Positions 1-8,515 are shown, numbered from the stretch's first letter. The stretch: DNA of 64,000 bases from Faecalibacillus intestinalis (GCF_003024685.1 NZ_PYLQ01000010.1:1-64000); one strand, 5' to 3'. The notes: generated from the sequence alone by a model not told the origin. Numbers and translations: made by a program.

Positions 1-117
<117 letters not shown>

Positions 118-198
118 CTTATTTCTTTCAGACAACTTTGGTCTGTTTAGCTCTTTTTTATTTCTTTAACTTAATTGACGTTGTGTTTTATTCTTTCC

Positions 199-220
199 TG
201 TTCAGTTTTCAATGTCCTCT
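199..220 (-). promoter_or_regulatory. rRNA leader element, boxA-like
   Basis: In the leader between the rRNA promoter and 16S, the minus strand reads AGAGGACATTGAAAACTGAA. TTGAAAACTGAACA-type text is a common conserved element in rRNA leaders and spacers of Firmicutes and is generally linked to antitermination and processing. The first 16 nt recur exactly in the leader of the recombinase operon near 32802-32817. Confidence 0.6.
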
Positions 221-249
221 CACTTGACTCTCTCGTCGAGTGCCCATTT

Positions 250-278
250 ATATTACCATCCCCTCTCCCTTTTGTAAA
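250..278 (-). promoter_or_regulatory. rRNA operon promoter
   Basis: On the minus strand, -35 TTTACA (273-278) and -10 TAATAT (250-255) are separated by exactly 17 nt. Transcription would start near 243 and run through the leader into 16S. The T-rich tract at 281-380 (plus strand) is an A-rich upstream region on the transcribed strand, as expected for a strong rRNA promoter. Confidence 0.75.
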
Positions 279-418
279 GCTTTTTTTCTATCTTTTTTTA
301 TCTTTTTTTATCTTTTTCTCTCTTTCCCTTTCTTTTTTCCCTCTGTATCGATGTTTTTTATCATACTCTTTTTTTGCCTTTTTCCCTTTTTTGAATAATA
401 TACTGTGTTTTTACAGCA

Positions 419-446
419 AAAGAAGACCTTTTTAGTAGCCTTCTTT
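419..446 (-). terminator. Terminator downstream of the ABM-fold gene
   Basis: On the minus strand AAAGAAGGC and GTCTTCTTT form a 9-bp stem with one G-T pair around a 10-nt loop, followed by a short T run. A second hairpin lies at 480-506. Together they separate the ABM gene pair from the rRNA promoter. Confidence 0.55.
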
Positions 447-504
447 CAAACTGTTAACAAATAAAATGTTAATAGTCTGAAGGACCTATTTCCTCAATAG
501 GCCC

Positions 505-849
505 TTATTTTTGAATAAACTTTTGATCTTCTTTTGGTATTCCTGTTTCATCTAAAAAATAACGTTCAACTTTCATATGTAGATGATATTTGATTCTTAG
601 TTCCGTTATTTGATCCATGATACTAGAAGCATGATGTAAATCAATTGCTGCTTGATTATCCCAACTATCCACTAATAAAACCGTTTCTTCATCTTCTACT
701 GAAAAGAAATATTCATAACGTCTATTTCCTTTTTCTTTTCTAATTTCATCAACAAGACCACTTGTTAACATCTCTTTGACAAAAGCTTTCGCACTTCCAT
801 TTTCTCCAGTATAGTAAATATGAACAGTAATTGCGTTATTCTTTTTCAA
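505..849 (-). CDS. Antibiotic biosynthesis monooxygenase (ABM)-fold protein
   Basis: This 114-residue protein resembles the small dimeric ABM/YgiN family: ITVHIYYT at the start, a central FFSVEDEETVLLVDSWDN segment and a helix beginning with AAIDLHHAS. Family members are heme- or quinol-related monooxygenases or small stress proteins, and no substrate can be assigned here. The only usable start is a TTG at 847-849, inside the last codons of the upstream gene, so the two genes overlap by 14 nt and are probably translationally coupled. No strong ribosome binding site is visible, which fits coupling. Confidence 0.75.
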   Translation of the reverse strand: MKKNNAITVHIYYTGENGSAKAFVKEMLTSGLVDEIRKEKGNRRYEYFFSVEDEETVLLVDSWDNQAAIDLHHASSIMDQITELRIKYHLHMKVERYFLDETGIPKEDQKFIQK

Positions 850-1111
850 GGCTTAATTTCAAACTTTCAATACGTTGATTGATTTCATCAATCTTTTGAA
901 CAACTGGAGCAGCTTTTTCATCAAAGACATTGTCCTTGTTTAAAACTTCATAATACAACTTCCCTAATTCAATGAATTGATCATCCAAATCAGCTTCTGC
1001 ACTTTTAATACTTACTTTCGTTTTTGCAGTATCTGCAAGTTCAGAAGATTTTTCAATTGTTTTTTCCGTAAACTTTACCGCTTTTTTTGTTAAGTCATCA
1101 AATAATGCCAT
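836..1111 (-). CDS. Small coiled-coil protein
   Basis: This is a 91-residue, highly charged, helical protein (MALFDDLTKKAVKF...) with no cysteines and no membrane segment. Its heptad-like pattern suggests a coiled coil over most of its length. It resembles the helical N-terminal part of small Firmicute proteins that often end in a zinc ribbon, but no ribbon is present. The start is supported by GAAGGG upstream of the ATG. It is the first gene of a two-gene unit with the ABM-fold protein. Function is not recognised. Confidence 0.7.
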   Translation of the reverse strand: MALFDDLTKKAVKFTEKTIEKSSELADTAKTKVSIKSAEADLDDQFIELGKLYYEVLNKDNVFDEKAAPVVQKIDEINQRIESLKLSLEKE

Positions 1112-1146
1112 ACTTTTCCCTTCTTTCTTTCCATAATTTTATCATA

Positions 1147-1174
1147 TTGACCTTTATAATTAAACATTTATAAT
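1147..1174 (+). promoter_or_regulatory. Promoter of the MATE exporter gene
   Basis: TTGACC (1147-1152) and a perfect TATAAT (1169-1174) are separated by 16 nt on the plus strand. The start codon follows at 1196. Confidence 0.7.
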
Positions 1175-1195
1175 TAAGACTGTTTGGAGGTATTT

Positions 1196-2536
1196 ATGAA
1201 TCATCGATTAGAAAACGAAAAAGTGTCATCACTTTTATTCTCGCTCGCTTTACCATCCATTTTGGCACAGCTTGCAACACTTATTTATAATATGGTTGAT
1301 CGTATTTATATTGGTAGACTTCCCGATGGTGGTTTATCCATTGCAGGAATTGGTTTATGTACATCAATTATTACAATCATTACTGCTTTTAGTAATCTTT
1401 TTGGTCGAGGTGGTGCTCCACTTGCCTCTATTAAATTAGGAGAAAAGAACCCCAAAGAAGCTGAAAGAATTTTAGGAAATGCGTTTAGTAGTTTAATTTT
1501 GACCTCTCTTATAATTATGTTTTGTCTTTTGGTTTGGGGTGATAAAATTCTTATTCTTTTTGGAGCAAGTCAAAAAACACTTCCTTATGCTTTATCTTAT
1601 TTAAGAATTTATACAGTTGGAACTGTGTTTATCCAATTAACGGTCGGTCTTAATTATTTTATCAACACTCAAGGTTATGCGAAGTTTGGCATGATGACTT
1701 TACTTATTGGTGGTATTTTAAATATTATTTTAGATCCTATCTTTATCTATGTTTTACATATGAATGTTGCTGGTGCTGCCCTTGCAACCATTATTTCACA
1801 ATTCGTCTCATGTATTTGGGTGTTATCTTTTTTATTTGGTAAAAAGACAATTATAAAAATAAGAAAAGAATATCTTTTATTTGATAAAAATATTATGAAA
1901 AAGATATTAGGTTTAGGTTTTACTCCTTTCTTTATGTCATCAACAGAAGGAATTTTACAAGTCGCCTTTAATAGACAACTTCTTCTTTATGGTGGAGATT
2001 TATCGGTAAGTGCTATGACAATACTTCTTTCAATGTCACAAATCCTATCTCTTCCTATGGAAGGAATTGCCCAAGGAGCACAACCTATTATTAGTTACAA
2101 TTTTGGCGCAAAAAAATATGATCGTGTAAAAGAGACTATTAAAATTACGATCAAAGTAGCTTTAACCTATTCAATTATTGGTGTTTTATTAATGGAGGCC
2201 TTCCCTCAAGTATTTGTTTCCTTATTTGCTAATAATACTCAGTTAATTCAACTTTCTTATCAATTATTAAGAATCTATATCTTTGGCTTTATTATCATGG
2301 GTGCTTTCTCTACTTTTCAACAAACCTATAATGCATTAGGTTGTGGAAAAAATGCATTTTTCTTTGCATTCTTTAGAAAAATCATTTTATTAATACCTTT
2401 GATTTATCTGTTACCATTTATTTTACCAAGTTATGGAGTTTATGCTGTTGTTCTAGCAGAACCGATTTCGGATTTAATGACAACAATTCTTAATGGTGTT
2501 TATTTCAAGCATTTTGTGAAAAAAACACTTGCTTAA
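1196..2536 (+). CDS. MATE family multidrug efflux transporter
   Basis: This 446-residue integral membrane protein has about 12 hydrophobic segments and MATE-type text near the N-terminus (LENEKVSSLLFSLALPSILAQ, then the GRGGAPLASIKLGE region). The second half repeats the pattern around MEGIAQGAQPIISYNFGA. MATE proteins export cationic drugs or metabolites using Na+ or H+ gradients. The start is the ATG at 1196, because TTTGGAGG lies directly upstream; the TTG at 1184 would overlap that site. The gene stands alone on the plus strand with its own promoter and terminator. Confidence 0.93.
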   Translation: MNHRLENEKVSSLLFSLALPSILAQLATLIYNMVDRIYIGRLPDGGLSIAGIGLCTSIITIITAFSNLFGRGGAPLASIKLGEKNPKEAERILGNAFSSLILTSLIIMFCLLVWGDKILILFGASQKTLPYALSYLRIYTVGTVFIQLTVGLNYFINTQGYAKFGMMTLLIGGILNIILDPIFIYVLHMNVAGAALATIISQFVSCIWVLSFLFGKKTIIKIRKEYLLFDKNIMKKILGLGFTPFFMSSTEGILQVAFNRQLLLYGGDLSVSAMTILLSMSQILSLPMEGIAQGAQPIISYNFGAKKYDRVKETIKITIKVALTYSIIGVLLMEAFPQVFVSLFANNTQLIQLSYQLLRIYIFGFIIMGAFSTFQQTYNALGCGKNAFFFAFFRKIILLIPLIYLLPFILPSYGVYAVVLAEPISDLMTTILNGVYFKHFVKKTLA

Positions 2537-2560
2537 AAAGAGGCTACAAAAGCCTCTTTT
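2537..2560 (+). terminator. Rho-independent terminator of the MATE gene
   Basis: AAAGAGGCT, loop ACAAA and AGCCTCTTT form a perfect 9-bp stem that begins right after the stop codon and ends in a T run. Confidence 0.85.
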
Positions 2561-2601
2561 ACTCTAATTAAAAATATCTTTTTTACCTTTAAGTTCATTA
2601 T

Positions 2602-2856
2602 TTATGATTGAAAGTATTTTTCTATTTCTTTAATTTCTTTTTCTGGTATTTCTAATAAACTAACCGCTTCTTTAAATGACATTTGTAATCTTTCCATTAG
2701 TTTTCTTACATACTCTATATTCTTTTCTTTACGTTCTATTTTTTTGCCTTGGTTGATTCTTTGACTAATTCCTTCATTTCTTGCTTTTCTTTCAAGATAG
2801 TTTGCATAATCACACATTTCTTTGACCTCCCTTTCTGTTTCCTTAAATCCATATCC
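2602..2856 (-). pseudogene. C-terminal remnant of an Rpn-type (PD-(D/E)XK) nuclease
   Basis: The open frame covers a 71-residue tail (MCDYANYLERKARNEGI..., ending KEIEKYFQS). The same frame reads upstream as KETEREVKEMCDY, showing that the apparent ATG is internal. The charged helical tail resembles the C-termini of Rpn family recombination-promoting nucleases. The nuclease core is missing. A stop codon lies in frame upstream near 2885, where the sequence changes into an oppositely oriented LysR fragment. Confidence 0.55.
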
Positions 2857-2871
2857 TTTAATAATAGAAAA

Positions 2872-3404
2872 ATGAAAAGCGATCCTTTAACAGGACCTCT
2901 CTATATTGGAACAGGGCAAACAGATAATTTAAGTGAAATTGTGAAAATGATGAAACTCTTTCAAGAGCGTTATCCTCATGTACAATTTCATTTATTAAGT
3001 GATGATAAAGAAAAATTATTAAAACAATTAGAAAGAAATCTTCTTGATTTTGGTCTTTTTATTCATGATTACGATAGAAATCTTTATGAAGGAATCCCTT
3101 TAAAGAGTACAAATTCTTTAGATATTCTTGCTTTTAAAGTACATCCCTTCGCTTCTAAAAAAATCATTGCAGAAAAAGATCTTAAAGATGAAAAAATAAT
3201 GGTCGCTAGACAAGCCATGCAAAATCAAGAAATACCTGATTTTATTGATAACAAACAAATTGTCGCTATTTTTGATTTACCAGAAAACGTAAAAATAATG
3301 GTTAAAGAAAACATACCTTTATATCATTGGCACCTTATTAAAAAAAGAAACCTACTTCTTTATTACAAAAAAATTTTATAGAAATACTAAAAAGCGAGTA
3401 CTAA
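2872..3404 (+). pseudogene. LysR-type regulator remnant (ligand-binding domain only)
   Basis: From about residue 3 (DPLTGPLYIGTGQ...) the protein matches the start of a LysR substrate-binding domain, and the LLDFGLFI-type strand follows. The N-terminal helix-turn-helix is absent. Near the end the frame shifts: a C-terminus-like string (LLQKNFIEILKS) is found in another frame and runs to 3404. The gene is therefore truncated at its 5' end and frameshifted at its 3' end. It abuts the Rpn remnant head to head, which suggests an old deletion joining two decaying genes. Confidence 0.6.
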
Positions 3405-3419
3405 CCAAGTATTCGCTTT
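3391..3419 (-). terminator. Terminator of the YbaN-like gene
   Basis: On the minus strand AAAGCGAATACT and AGTACTCGCTTT pair with one mismatch and are followed by TTTTT. The hairpin overlaps the last codons of the gene. Confidence 0.7.
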
Positions 3420-3643
3420 AATAATTTCGATTTTTCTATAAATTTTTGACAATGCTTTTTATAAAGGGCATGTTGTTTTACACAATCTCTAATACGATTT
3501 GATGATTTCATTAAACAAATTGCTCCAATAATAAAGAATGGAACTTGAGGAGCAATTGGAAGCAATAAACCAACGAATCCTAATAAAATAAAGAATAGTC
3601 CAATAATAAATAAAACACTTTGGTAGATGTAACGTAACTTCAT
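3401..3643 (-). CDS. YbaN family (DUF454) small membrane protein
   Basis: This 80-residue protein has two adjacent hydrophobic segments (about residues 9-27 and 32-44) with the DUF454-type LLLPIAPQVPFFIIGAICL motif, then a basic cytosolic tail. The family is widespread in bacterial membranes and has no established function. The start is clear, with AAGGAGG 6 nt before the ATG. It is monocistronic with its own terminator. Confidence 0.85.
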   Translation of the reverse strand: MKLRYIYQSVLFIIGLFFILLGFVGLLLPIAPQVPFFIIGAICLMKSSNRIRDCVKQHALYKKHCQKFIEKSKLLKRILG

Positions 3644-3737
3644 AGATGCCTCCTTTTGTTAAAAAAAGCATAAAAAAGTTATATGAACAAGCCGTGAACT
3701 ATTTCTAAAGAAAAACTAAATAATTCTAAAAGAAAAA

Positions 3738-4367
3738 TTATTTTTTTAATAATCGCAATAAGTCCTTTGGTTGTTTGAAAACCAAAGTGGCTGGTATTTC
3801 TTGCGTAGCAACACTACCCCATTTTGCAAGACCAAAATCAATGTGTGCGTTTTTAGATGCTTCATAATCCGATTGTGCATCTCCAATATAAATAACTTCT
3901 TCAGGTTTTAAATTTAATTTTTCAATACATTTTAATAGTGGTTCCGGATGAGGTTTATGAAAAGTAGTATCATCTTGTAAAATAACAGCTTCCATGTATT
4001 GATCAATTCCTTTAGAAACAATATCAATTTCATATTGTTCTCTAAGTTTAGAAGAGACAATTGCTTGTTTGATTTTTTTGTTTTTAAATGTTTCCAAAAC
4101 TTCTTCAAATCCTTCAAATAAAGTAGCACCATCTTCATAGTCATTTACATATTGCACCCATCTAGCATAGGTTTTTTCTTGATCTTTAACACCTAATTCT
4201 TCCATGACCTTCATACCTGGATAGGCTGCAAATTTTAAAACCTGTTCAAAAGTCCAATCTTCTCCTGTTTCTTCTTTAATAATTTTCATAAGGGGGTACA
4301 TATTCATTTTTAAAGTATCTAAAAGTGTACCATCAATATCATAAATAATCGCTTTATATTTTTTCAT
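3738..4367 (-). CDS. HAD family hydrolase (phosphoglycolate phosphatase-like)
   Basis: The N-terminal motif YDIDGTLLDT carries the nucleophilic aspartate of the HAD superfamily. The second motif lies at about residue 105 (AIVSSKL), and the C-terminal acidic motif is YIGDAQSDYEASKNA. The cap domain sits between motifs I and II, as in PpaX/Gph-type phosphatases. The likely activity is dephosphorylation of a small phosphorylated metabolite in the cytosol; the substrate is unknown. I chose the ATG at 4365-4367 over a TTG three codons upstream, because AAAGGA is well placed for it. It overlaps the end of the ROK gene by 14 nt, so the two form an operon. Confidence 0.88.
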   Translation of the reverse strand: MKKYKAIIYDIDGTLLDTLKMNMYPLMKIIKEETGEDWTFEQVLKFAAYPGMKVMEELGVKDQEKTYARWVQYVNDYEDGATLFEGFEEVLETFKNKKIKQAIVSSKLREQYEIDIVSKGIDQYMEAVILQDDTTFHKPHPEPLLKCIEKLNLKPEEVIYIGDAQSDYEASKNAHIDFGLAKWGSVATQEIPATLVFKQPKDLLRLLKK

Positions 4368-5337
4368 CTCTTTCAATCCTTTCTTTCAATAAATAAACAA
4401 TACCTCGATAAGCCAATCCCTCAAATAACATCGAAGAAATATCTTTATGAAAATAAAGATTTTTAAAACAATTTTTATCTATTTTATTTAATATATTTTT
4501 AATGATCTTTTCTTCATAATTCCATTTTAAATCTAATGACAGTTCTAAACGCGTTGGATCAAGCATTGTAAAAATCATACTTACCAATAACCCCAGAAGT
4601 TCATTAAATTCATCTTGACTTTGACATTCACGAATGCGTTGATTAATCGTTTTTCCTTTAAAAGATATCAAGCCTATTTCACCCATGATTCCAGTATTTC
4701 CATATAGCGGTTCATCTTTATAAAAATAAGAGCTTCCTATTCCCACTTCATTTATATATAGATAATAAGTAGTGTCTTGTTGATACGTAAAATAACATCC
4801 TTGATGAATCATCTTGACATCATTTTGGAGTTGAATTGGCAGATCTATTTCTTTTTTGATATCTTTCACCCAATGATGTTTTTTTAGAATATTTTGATGA
4901 TCAGTAACGTATTCATCTTCATAAACAATTCCTTCAACCGCTATTTGACAACAATGAACTTCATTTTTATCTACTAATTGTCTTATTATTTTTTTTAATT
5001 CTTCTTCCCCTTGATAAAATAAAGTATCTTCTTTTTTTATTTCACTAAAACCTCTTACTTGATAAATGATTTTATCCACTTGAATATAAAGACATAGAAT
5101 TAAATAATTTTTTTCATTTAAGGCAAAACGTGTTGGACATCTTCCGCCACTTGATAAGTCATTTCCTACTTCTTGAATCAATTGTTTTTCTTGAAGTATT
5201 CTTACCATATTACGAATACTTGGTTGTGATAATTGAAGATTTCCTACTAATTCGTTCATTGTTGAACTATTATGAAGATAGAGATATTTTAAAATAGCTA
5301 ATAAATGTTTTTTCTTCGTTTCTTTTAATGCATTCAT
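4354..5337 (-). CDS. ROK family transcriptional regulator
   Basis: The first 70 residues form a MarR-like winged helix (TMNELVGNLQLSQPSIRNMVRILQEKQLI), followed by a ROK-type sugar-kinase fold with a recognisable GIGSSYFYKDEPLYGNTG segment and an MGEIG motif. The zinc-binding and kinase residues of classic ROK proteins are poorly conserved, as in many ROK repressors. ROK repressors usually respond to sugars or their phosphates. The start is the ATG at 5335-5337 with GTGAGG upstream. A perfect 25-nt palindrome lies 12 nt upstream of the start codon and is the probable self-operator. Confidence 0.82.
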   Translation of the reverse strand: MNALKETKKKHLLAILKYLYLHNSSTMNELVGNLQLSQPSIRNMVRILQEKQLIQEVGNDLSSGGRCPTRFALNEKNYLILCLYIQVDKIIYQVRGFSEIKKEDTLFYQGEEELKKIIRQLVDKNEVHCCQIAVEGIVYEDEYVTDHQNILKKHHWVKDIKKEIDLPIQLQNDVKMIHQGCYFTYQQDTTYYLYINEVGIGSSYFYKDEPLYGNTGIMGEIGLISFKGKTINQRIRECQSQDEFNELLGLLVSMIFTMLDPTRLELSLDLKWNYEEKIIKNILNKIDKNCFKNLYFHKDISSMLFEGLAYRGIVYLLKERIERDEKI

Positions 5338-5349
5338 TATCCTCACCCG

Positions 5350-5374
5350 ACTTTTATTATACTATAATAAAAGT
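5350..5374 (-). promoter_or_regulatory. Palindromic operator and promoter of the ROK gene
   Basis: The half-site ACTTTTATTATA is repeated as a perfect inverted copy around one central base, giving a 25-nt palindrome. The right half contains TATAAT on the minus strand, a good -10 element. Repressor binding here would block the promoter, consistent with autoregulation by the adjacent ROK protein. Confidence 0.6.
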
Positions 5375-5384
5375 AAAATAAAAG

Positions 5385-5403
5385 AAAAACCAGAATCATC
5401 TGG
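5385..5403 (-). terminator. Terminator of the methyltransferase gene
   Basis: CCAGA, loop TGAT and TCTGG, followed by TTTTTCTTTTATTTT on the minus strand. It overlaps the end of the gene. Confidence 0.6.
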
Positions 5404-5926
5404 CTTTAGGTTTAAAATAACGTGTCATATCCACACCTTCATGTTTTAATAAAGCAATTTTTTTATCAATACCACCTGCATATCCCGTTAAACTGCCACT
5501 TGTACCAACGACACGATGACACGGAATGATAATTGAAATAGGATTATGACCTACCGCATTTCCTACGGCTTGTCCTGACATTTTTTCTTTATGAAGTTTT
5601 TGAGCTACAACTTTAGCAATCTTTCCATAAGTTGTGACTTCACCATAAGGTATTTCACAAAGAAGTTTCCACACTTCTTGTCTAAAAAGACTTCCTTGTG
5701 GTTTTAAAGAAAGCTCTTTAATATCTGGTTTTTCTCCTTTAAAATAACGCTCTAACCAACTTTTGGTTTCTTGGAGTATTTTTATTTGATCGTTAATGAT
5801 GGGCTCTTCTTTTAATGTTGCCTGAAAATATTTTTGTCCTTCAAGCCACAATCCTATTAAATTTTCTTCATCACTTACTAAATATAAAATTCCTAAGGGT
5901 GATTTATATGTTGTTTTATAATACAT
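5396..5926 (-). CDS. ogt: Methylated-DNA--[protein]-cysteine S-methyltransferase
   Basis: The active-site motif PCHRVVG (about residues 137-143) is intact, preceded by the NPISIIIPC strand. The helix-turn-helix region upstream (GSLFRQEVWKLLCEIPYGEVTTYGKIA) is typical of O6-alkylguanine transferases. The protein moves alkyl groups from guanine in DNA to its own cysteine in a single-turnover repair reaction. At 176 residues it is the usual Ogt length. It stands alone between the ROK gene and the IS605 element. Confidence 0.95.
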   Translation of the reverse strand: MYYKTTYKSPLGILYLVSDEENLIGLWLEGQKYFQATLKEEPIINDQIKILQETKSWLERYFKGEKPDIKELSLKPQGSLFRQEVWKLLCEIPYGEVTTYGKIAKVVAQKLHKEKMSGQAVGNAVGHNPISIIIPCHRVVGTSGSLTGYAGGIDKKIALLKHEGVDMTRYFKPKAR

Positions 5927-5997
5927 AATCTTTTCTCCTAAATGTCTTTTAAATTATTTTGACGATGATTAAAAAGTTATTTTTGATAGTGTTTTGG

Positions 5998-6134
5998 TTT
6001 GACACTCCCCATGTCTAAAGACAGGGGATTCTTGCTACCTGCCAACATTGTTGGCTGACCAGTTCATTTCTGATAGGTCGCAGTGCAAGTTAGGGGTATG
6101 CCATTACCCTTCCTAGAGCAGAACCTATAGTTCT
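5998..6134 (-). ncRNA. Probable omega RNA (TnpB guide RNA) region
   Basis: In characterised IS605 elements, the TnpB guide RNA overlaps the 3' end of tnpB and stops at the right end, with its guide taken from the flanking DNA. The corresponding stretch here is a 137-nt non-coding segment with several G/C-rich paired segments after the tnpB stop. The position is inferred from the family, not from a recognised consensus. The guide would begin just below 5998. Confidence 0.35.
6007..6027 (-). repeat. Right-end hairpin of the IS605 element
   Basis: On the minus strand CCCC-TGTCT, loop TT and AGACA-T-GGGG pair with one bulged T. Subterminal hairpins of this kind are recognised by TnpA. Confidence 0.7.
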
Positions 6135-7217
6135 CTAGGCAGTATATCTGTTACCAATATACTCAGTTGAGTTGCATATATTTATAGCTCCTAGCAGATC
6201 CCTGTGTGTTTGATATCCACATCTGCACGTATAATTCCTGTCTTTTGCATGTTGGATTCTTCCACATATCGGACAGATCTGACTTGTATATGCTGGATCT
6301 ACATACTCAACTTCTATGCCTGCCAGTTTTGCTTTGTAGTCTATAAATGTAGCTAGTCTATAGAATGACCATGTATGCAGGCTATGATTGTTTTTTCGAC
6401 TTGTTCTTGTCGTAGAGCGGATGTTTTGAAGTCACTCTAATTTGATTACTGAGACATCATGAGCTTTTGCTGTATTTACGATTTCACGACTTAGCTTATG
6501 ATCTATATCTTTCATGATACGTTGTTCTTTGTTGTTGATCTTAGCAACTGCCTTTGGCTTCTTAGCTTTTTGAAATCTTTTTCTAAGATTATTGTAGTGT
6601 CTTCTTATATATTTGTTTTTTCTACCATTTCCATAAAACTTGACACTTTCATCTGGGCAATAGCTTACCGCAGGACATTTGATTCCAAAATCAACACCCA
6701 TGACATTGTCATTTGAAGAAGCAGCATCTTCTTTGGCATCATAGACGATTTGTGCTACGAGGTCATGTCCTTTTACAACAATACGCATCGTTCCTAATTT
6801 ACTGGATGAAAAAATTGATTTCTGTTTTTTTGATATTTTTGTTTTGACTGATATACGTTTTGACTTTCCATTGATGATTACTGGAAAGTTAATACAGTCA
6901 TCATTGATCCTAAAGTTTTGGTTGTTGATATAACAACACATTTTTTTCAAAACAGGAAGTTTTACTTGAGTATCTGAATTTCTTAAAACCTTATTATATT
7001 TTCTTATGATGGACTTGGCATCTCGAATACATTGATTGCATAAGGCACTTGGAAGAGCAGCATTTACATCTGCTGTTGTTATTTTTGTAATAGCTCTTCC
7101 ATTGATTGCATCAAGAACAAGATGATTGACTGTAGAAATATACTCCGACATCGTTGCCTTGATTAATTCTGTCCGATATTTATTTGGATAAAGCTTGACT
7201 GTTTCTGTTAATTGCAT
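6135..7217 (-). pseudogene. tnpB: TnpB RNA-guided endonuclease, interrupted by an in-frame TGA
   Basis: TnpB is a RuvC nuclease guided by a transposon-end RNA. The first RuvC acidic residue lies in GVDFGIK. The second is the E of VIKLE, directly followed by TGA (6432-6434). Reading on in the same frame gives NIRSTTRTSRKNNHSLHTWS, then a zinc finger (CPICG ... CRCG) and the third acidic motif HRDLLGAINI, ending at 6135. The total length with read-through is about 360 residues, normal for the family. No base is lost, so this is a single nonsense change. Termination at TGA would remove the zinc finger and RuvC-III, leaving an inactive protein. Start: ATG at 7217 with AGGTGA upstream. Confidence 0.85.
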
Positions 7218-7226
7218 AGATATCAC

Positions 7227-7619
7227 CTAAACGTTTTTTTGATCTTCAATATACTGCTTGATTACAGAAAGTGGTGCACCACCTACTGTAGATACAAAAT
7301 AGCTATTGGTCCATAGCGTTGGGATCCTTGATTTCAACCAAGGAAACTCCTGTCTCAACACTCTAGAAGAATAGCCCTTGATTCTTTTAACTGCTTTGTG
7401 AATTCCATATTGTGGATCTACTTCCATAAGCAAATGTACATGATCGGGCATGATTTCCATTTCAATGATTTCGACATTCAATTGATCACAGGTTTCTTTA
7501 ATCAACTCCTTTAAGCGATCATCAACACCATCTACAAGAACGGGACGTCGATATTTTGGACAAAATACAACATGATATTTACAGGAATAGATCACATTAT
7601 TATTTGATTTGTACTTCAT
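7227..7619 (-). CDS. tnpA: IS200/IS605 transposase TnpA (Y1 HUH)
   Basis: This is a 130-residue single-strand transposase with the HUH motif MPDHVHLL and the catalytic tyrosine in VIKQYIEDQK near the C-terminus. The N-terminal CKYHVVFCPKYRR strand is typical of the family. It forms dimers that cut and rejoin at the hairpin ends. The ATG at 7617-7619 is preferred to the GTG two codons upstream. tnpB begins 9 nt after its stop codon. Confidence 0.93.
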   Translation of the reverse strand: MKYKSNNNVIYSCKYHVVFCPKYRRPVLVDGVDDRLKELIKETCDQLNVEIIEMEIMPDHVHLLMEVDPQYGIHKAVKRIKGYSSRVLRQEFPWLKSRIPTLWTNSYFVSTVGGAPLSVIKQYIEDQKNV

Positions 7620-7691
7620 GAACACATTATACTACTAAAAGATATCTAATGATATATGTTATTGATAAAAACTAAAAAAAGTTGCCTATAT

Positions 7692-7712
7692 CTCCACAGC
7701 TAAAGCTGGGAG
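7692..7712 (-). repeat. Left-end hairpin of the IS605 element
   Basis: CTCCCAGCT, loop TT and AGCTGTGGAG on the minus strand form an imperfect stem matching the layout of the right-end hairpin. The stretch 7731-7920 beyond it is AT-rich and I see no gene in it. Confidence 0.65.
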
Positions 7713-7925
7713 CTTTACGGCAACATTTGGTAATGCTCATTCTTTTATGGTAATACAGCAAATTAAATGCTTTCTAACATAAATAACCTAAAGATAAAAC
7801 ATATTTATAACATTTATTCACTTTCATCTGCCTTTCTTTGACAGCTATTATTATACGAATAAATATTTTTATTTATGAAAAGAGCACAAAAAACTTAAAA
7901 AATATTCTTATATAAAAACAATAAA

Positions 7926-7945
7926 AAAGATGCCAAAGCACCTTT
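7926..7945 (-). terminator. Terminator of rubrerythrin
   Basis: AAAGGTGC, loop TTTG and GCATCTTT pair with one G-T, followed by TTTTT on the minus strand. Confidence 0.65.
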
Positions 7946-7949
7946 CTTA

Positions 7950-8489
7950 TTAATAATTTTCTGCATGAACTTCAAAGTACGCTTGTGGATGATCACATAC
8001 TGGACAAACATCAGGTGCTTTTTCCCCAACAACGATATGTCCACAGTTACGACATTCCCAAACCTTTACTTCACTTTTAGCGAAAACTTCTTGCATTTCT
8101 ACATTATGCAATAATGCTCTATAACGTTCTTCATGATGTTTTTCGATTTCTCCAACCATACGGAATTTAGCTGCAAGTTCTGGAAAACCTTCTTCTTCTG
8201 CAGTTTTTGCAAAGCCTTCATACATATCTGTCCATTCGTAGTTTTCACCTTCAGCTGCTGCTACTAGGTTTTCAGCTGTATTTCCAATACCATTTAATTC
8301 TTTAAACCACATTTTAGCATGTTCTTTTTCATTATCTGCTGTTTTTAAGAATAAAGATGAAATTTGTTCAAAACCTTCTTTTTTTGCTTTTGAAGCGAAG
8401 TAAGTATATTTATTTCTTGCTTGTGATTCTCCTGAAAAAGCTTCCATTAAGTTCTTTTCTGTTTGTGTTCCTGCATATTTATTAGCCAT
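7950..8489 (-). CDS. rbr: Rubrerythrin
   Basis: The N-terminal diiron domain has the two ExxH-type ligand motifs (EKEH in the first half, [10 protein letters not shown] in the second). The C-terminal rubredoxin-like domain has paired cysteines in WECRNCGH and DVCPVCDHP. The 179-residue length is standard. Rubrerythrin reduces hydrogen peroxide in anaerobes using NADH-derived electrons. The start has AAAGGAGG 9 nt upstream. The promoter is strong, and a 15-nt palindrome lies just downstream of the -10 box. Confidence 0.96.
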   Translation of the reverse strand: MANKYAGTQTEKNLMEAFSGESQARNKYTYFASKAKKEGFEQISSLFLKTADNEKEHAKMWFKELNGIGNTAENLVAAAEGENYEWTDMYEGFAKTAEEEGFPELAAKFRMVGEIEKHHEERYRALLHNVEMQEVFAKSEVKVWECRNCGHIVVGEKAPDVCPVCDHPQAYFEVHAENY

Positions 8490-8515
8490 GTTTATTTCCT
8501 CCTTTTATTCCTTGC

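Larger units (their letters stand above)
5995..7730 (-). mobile_element. IS200/IS605 family insertion sequence
   Basis: The element carries tnpA then tnpB in the same orientation, bounded by subterminal imperfect hairpins and no terminal inverted repeats, the hallmark of this family. The right-end hairpin lies at 6007-6027 and the left-end hairpin at 7692-7712. Such elements move as single strands and insert next to short target motifs. Exact ends cannot be fixed without an empty-site comparison. tnpA is intact, so it may still be mobile; tnpB is interrupted. Confidence 0.85.

Noticed and set aside
175-435. Plus-strand frame of 86 codons beside the 16S gene
   Set aside because: It is low-complexity F/L/S translation of the T-rich complement of the rRNA leader and promoter.
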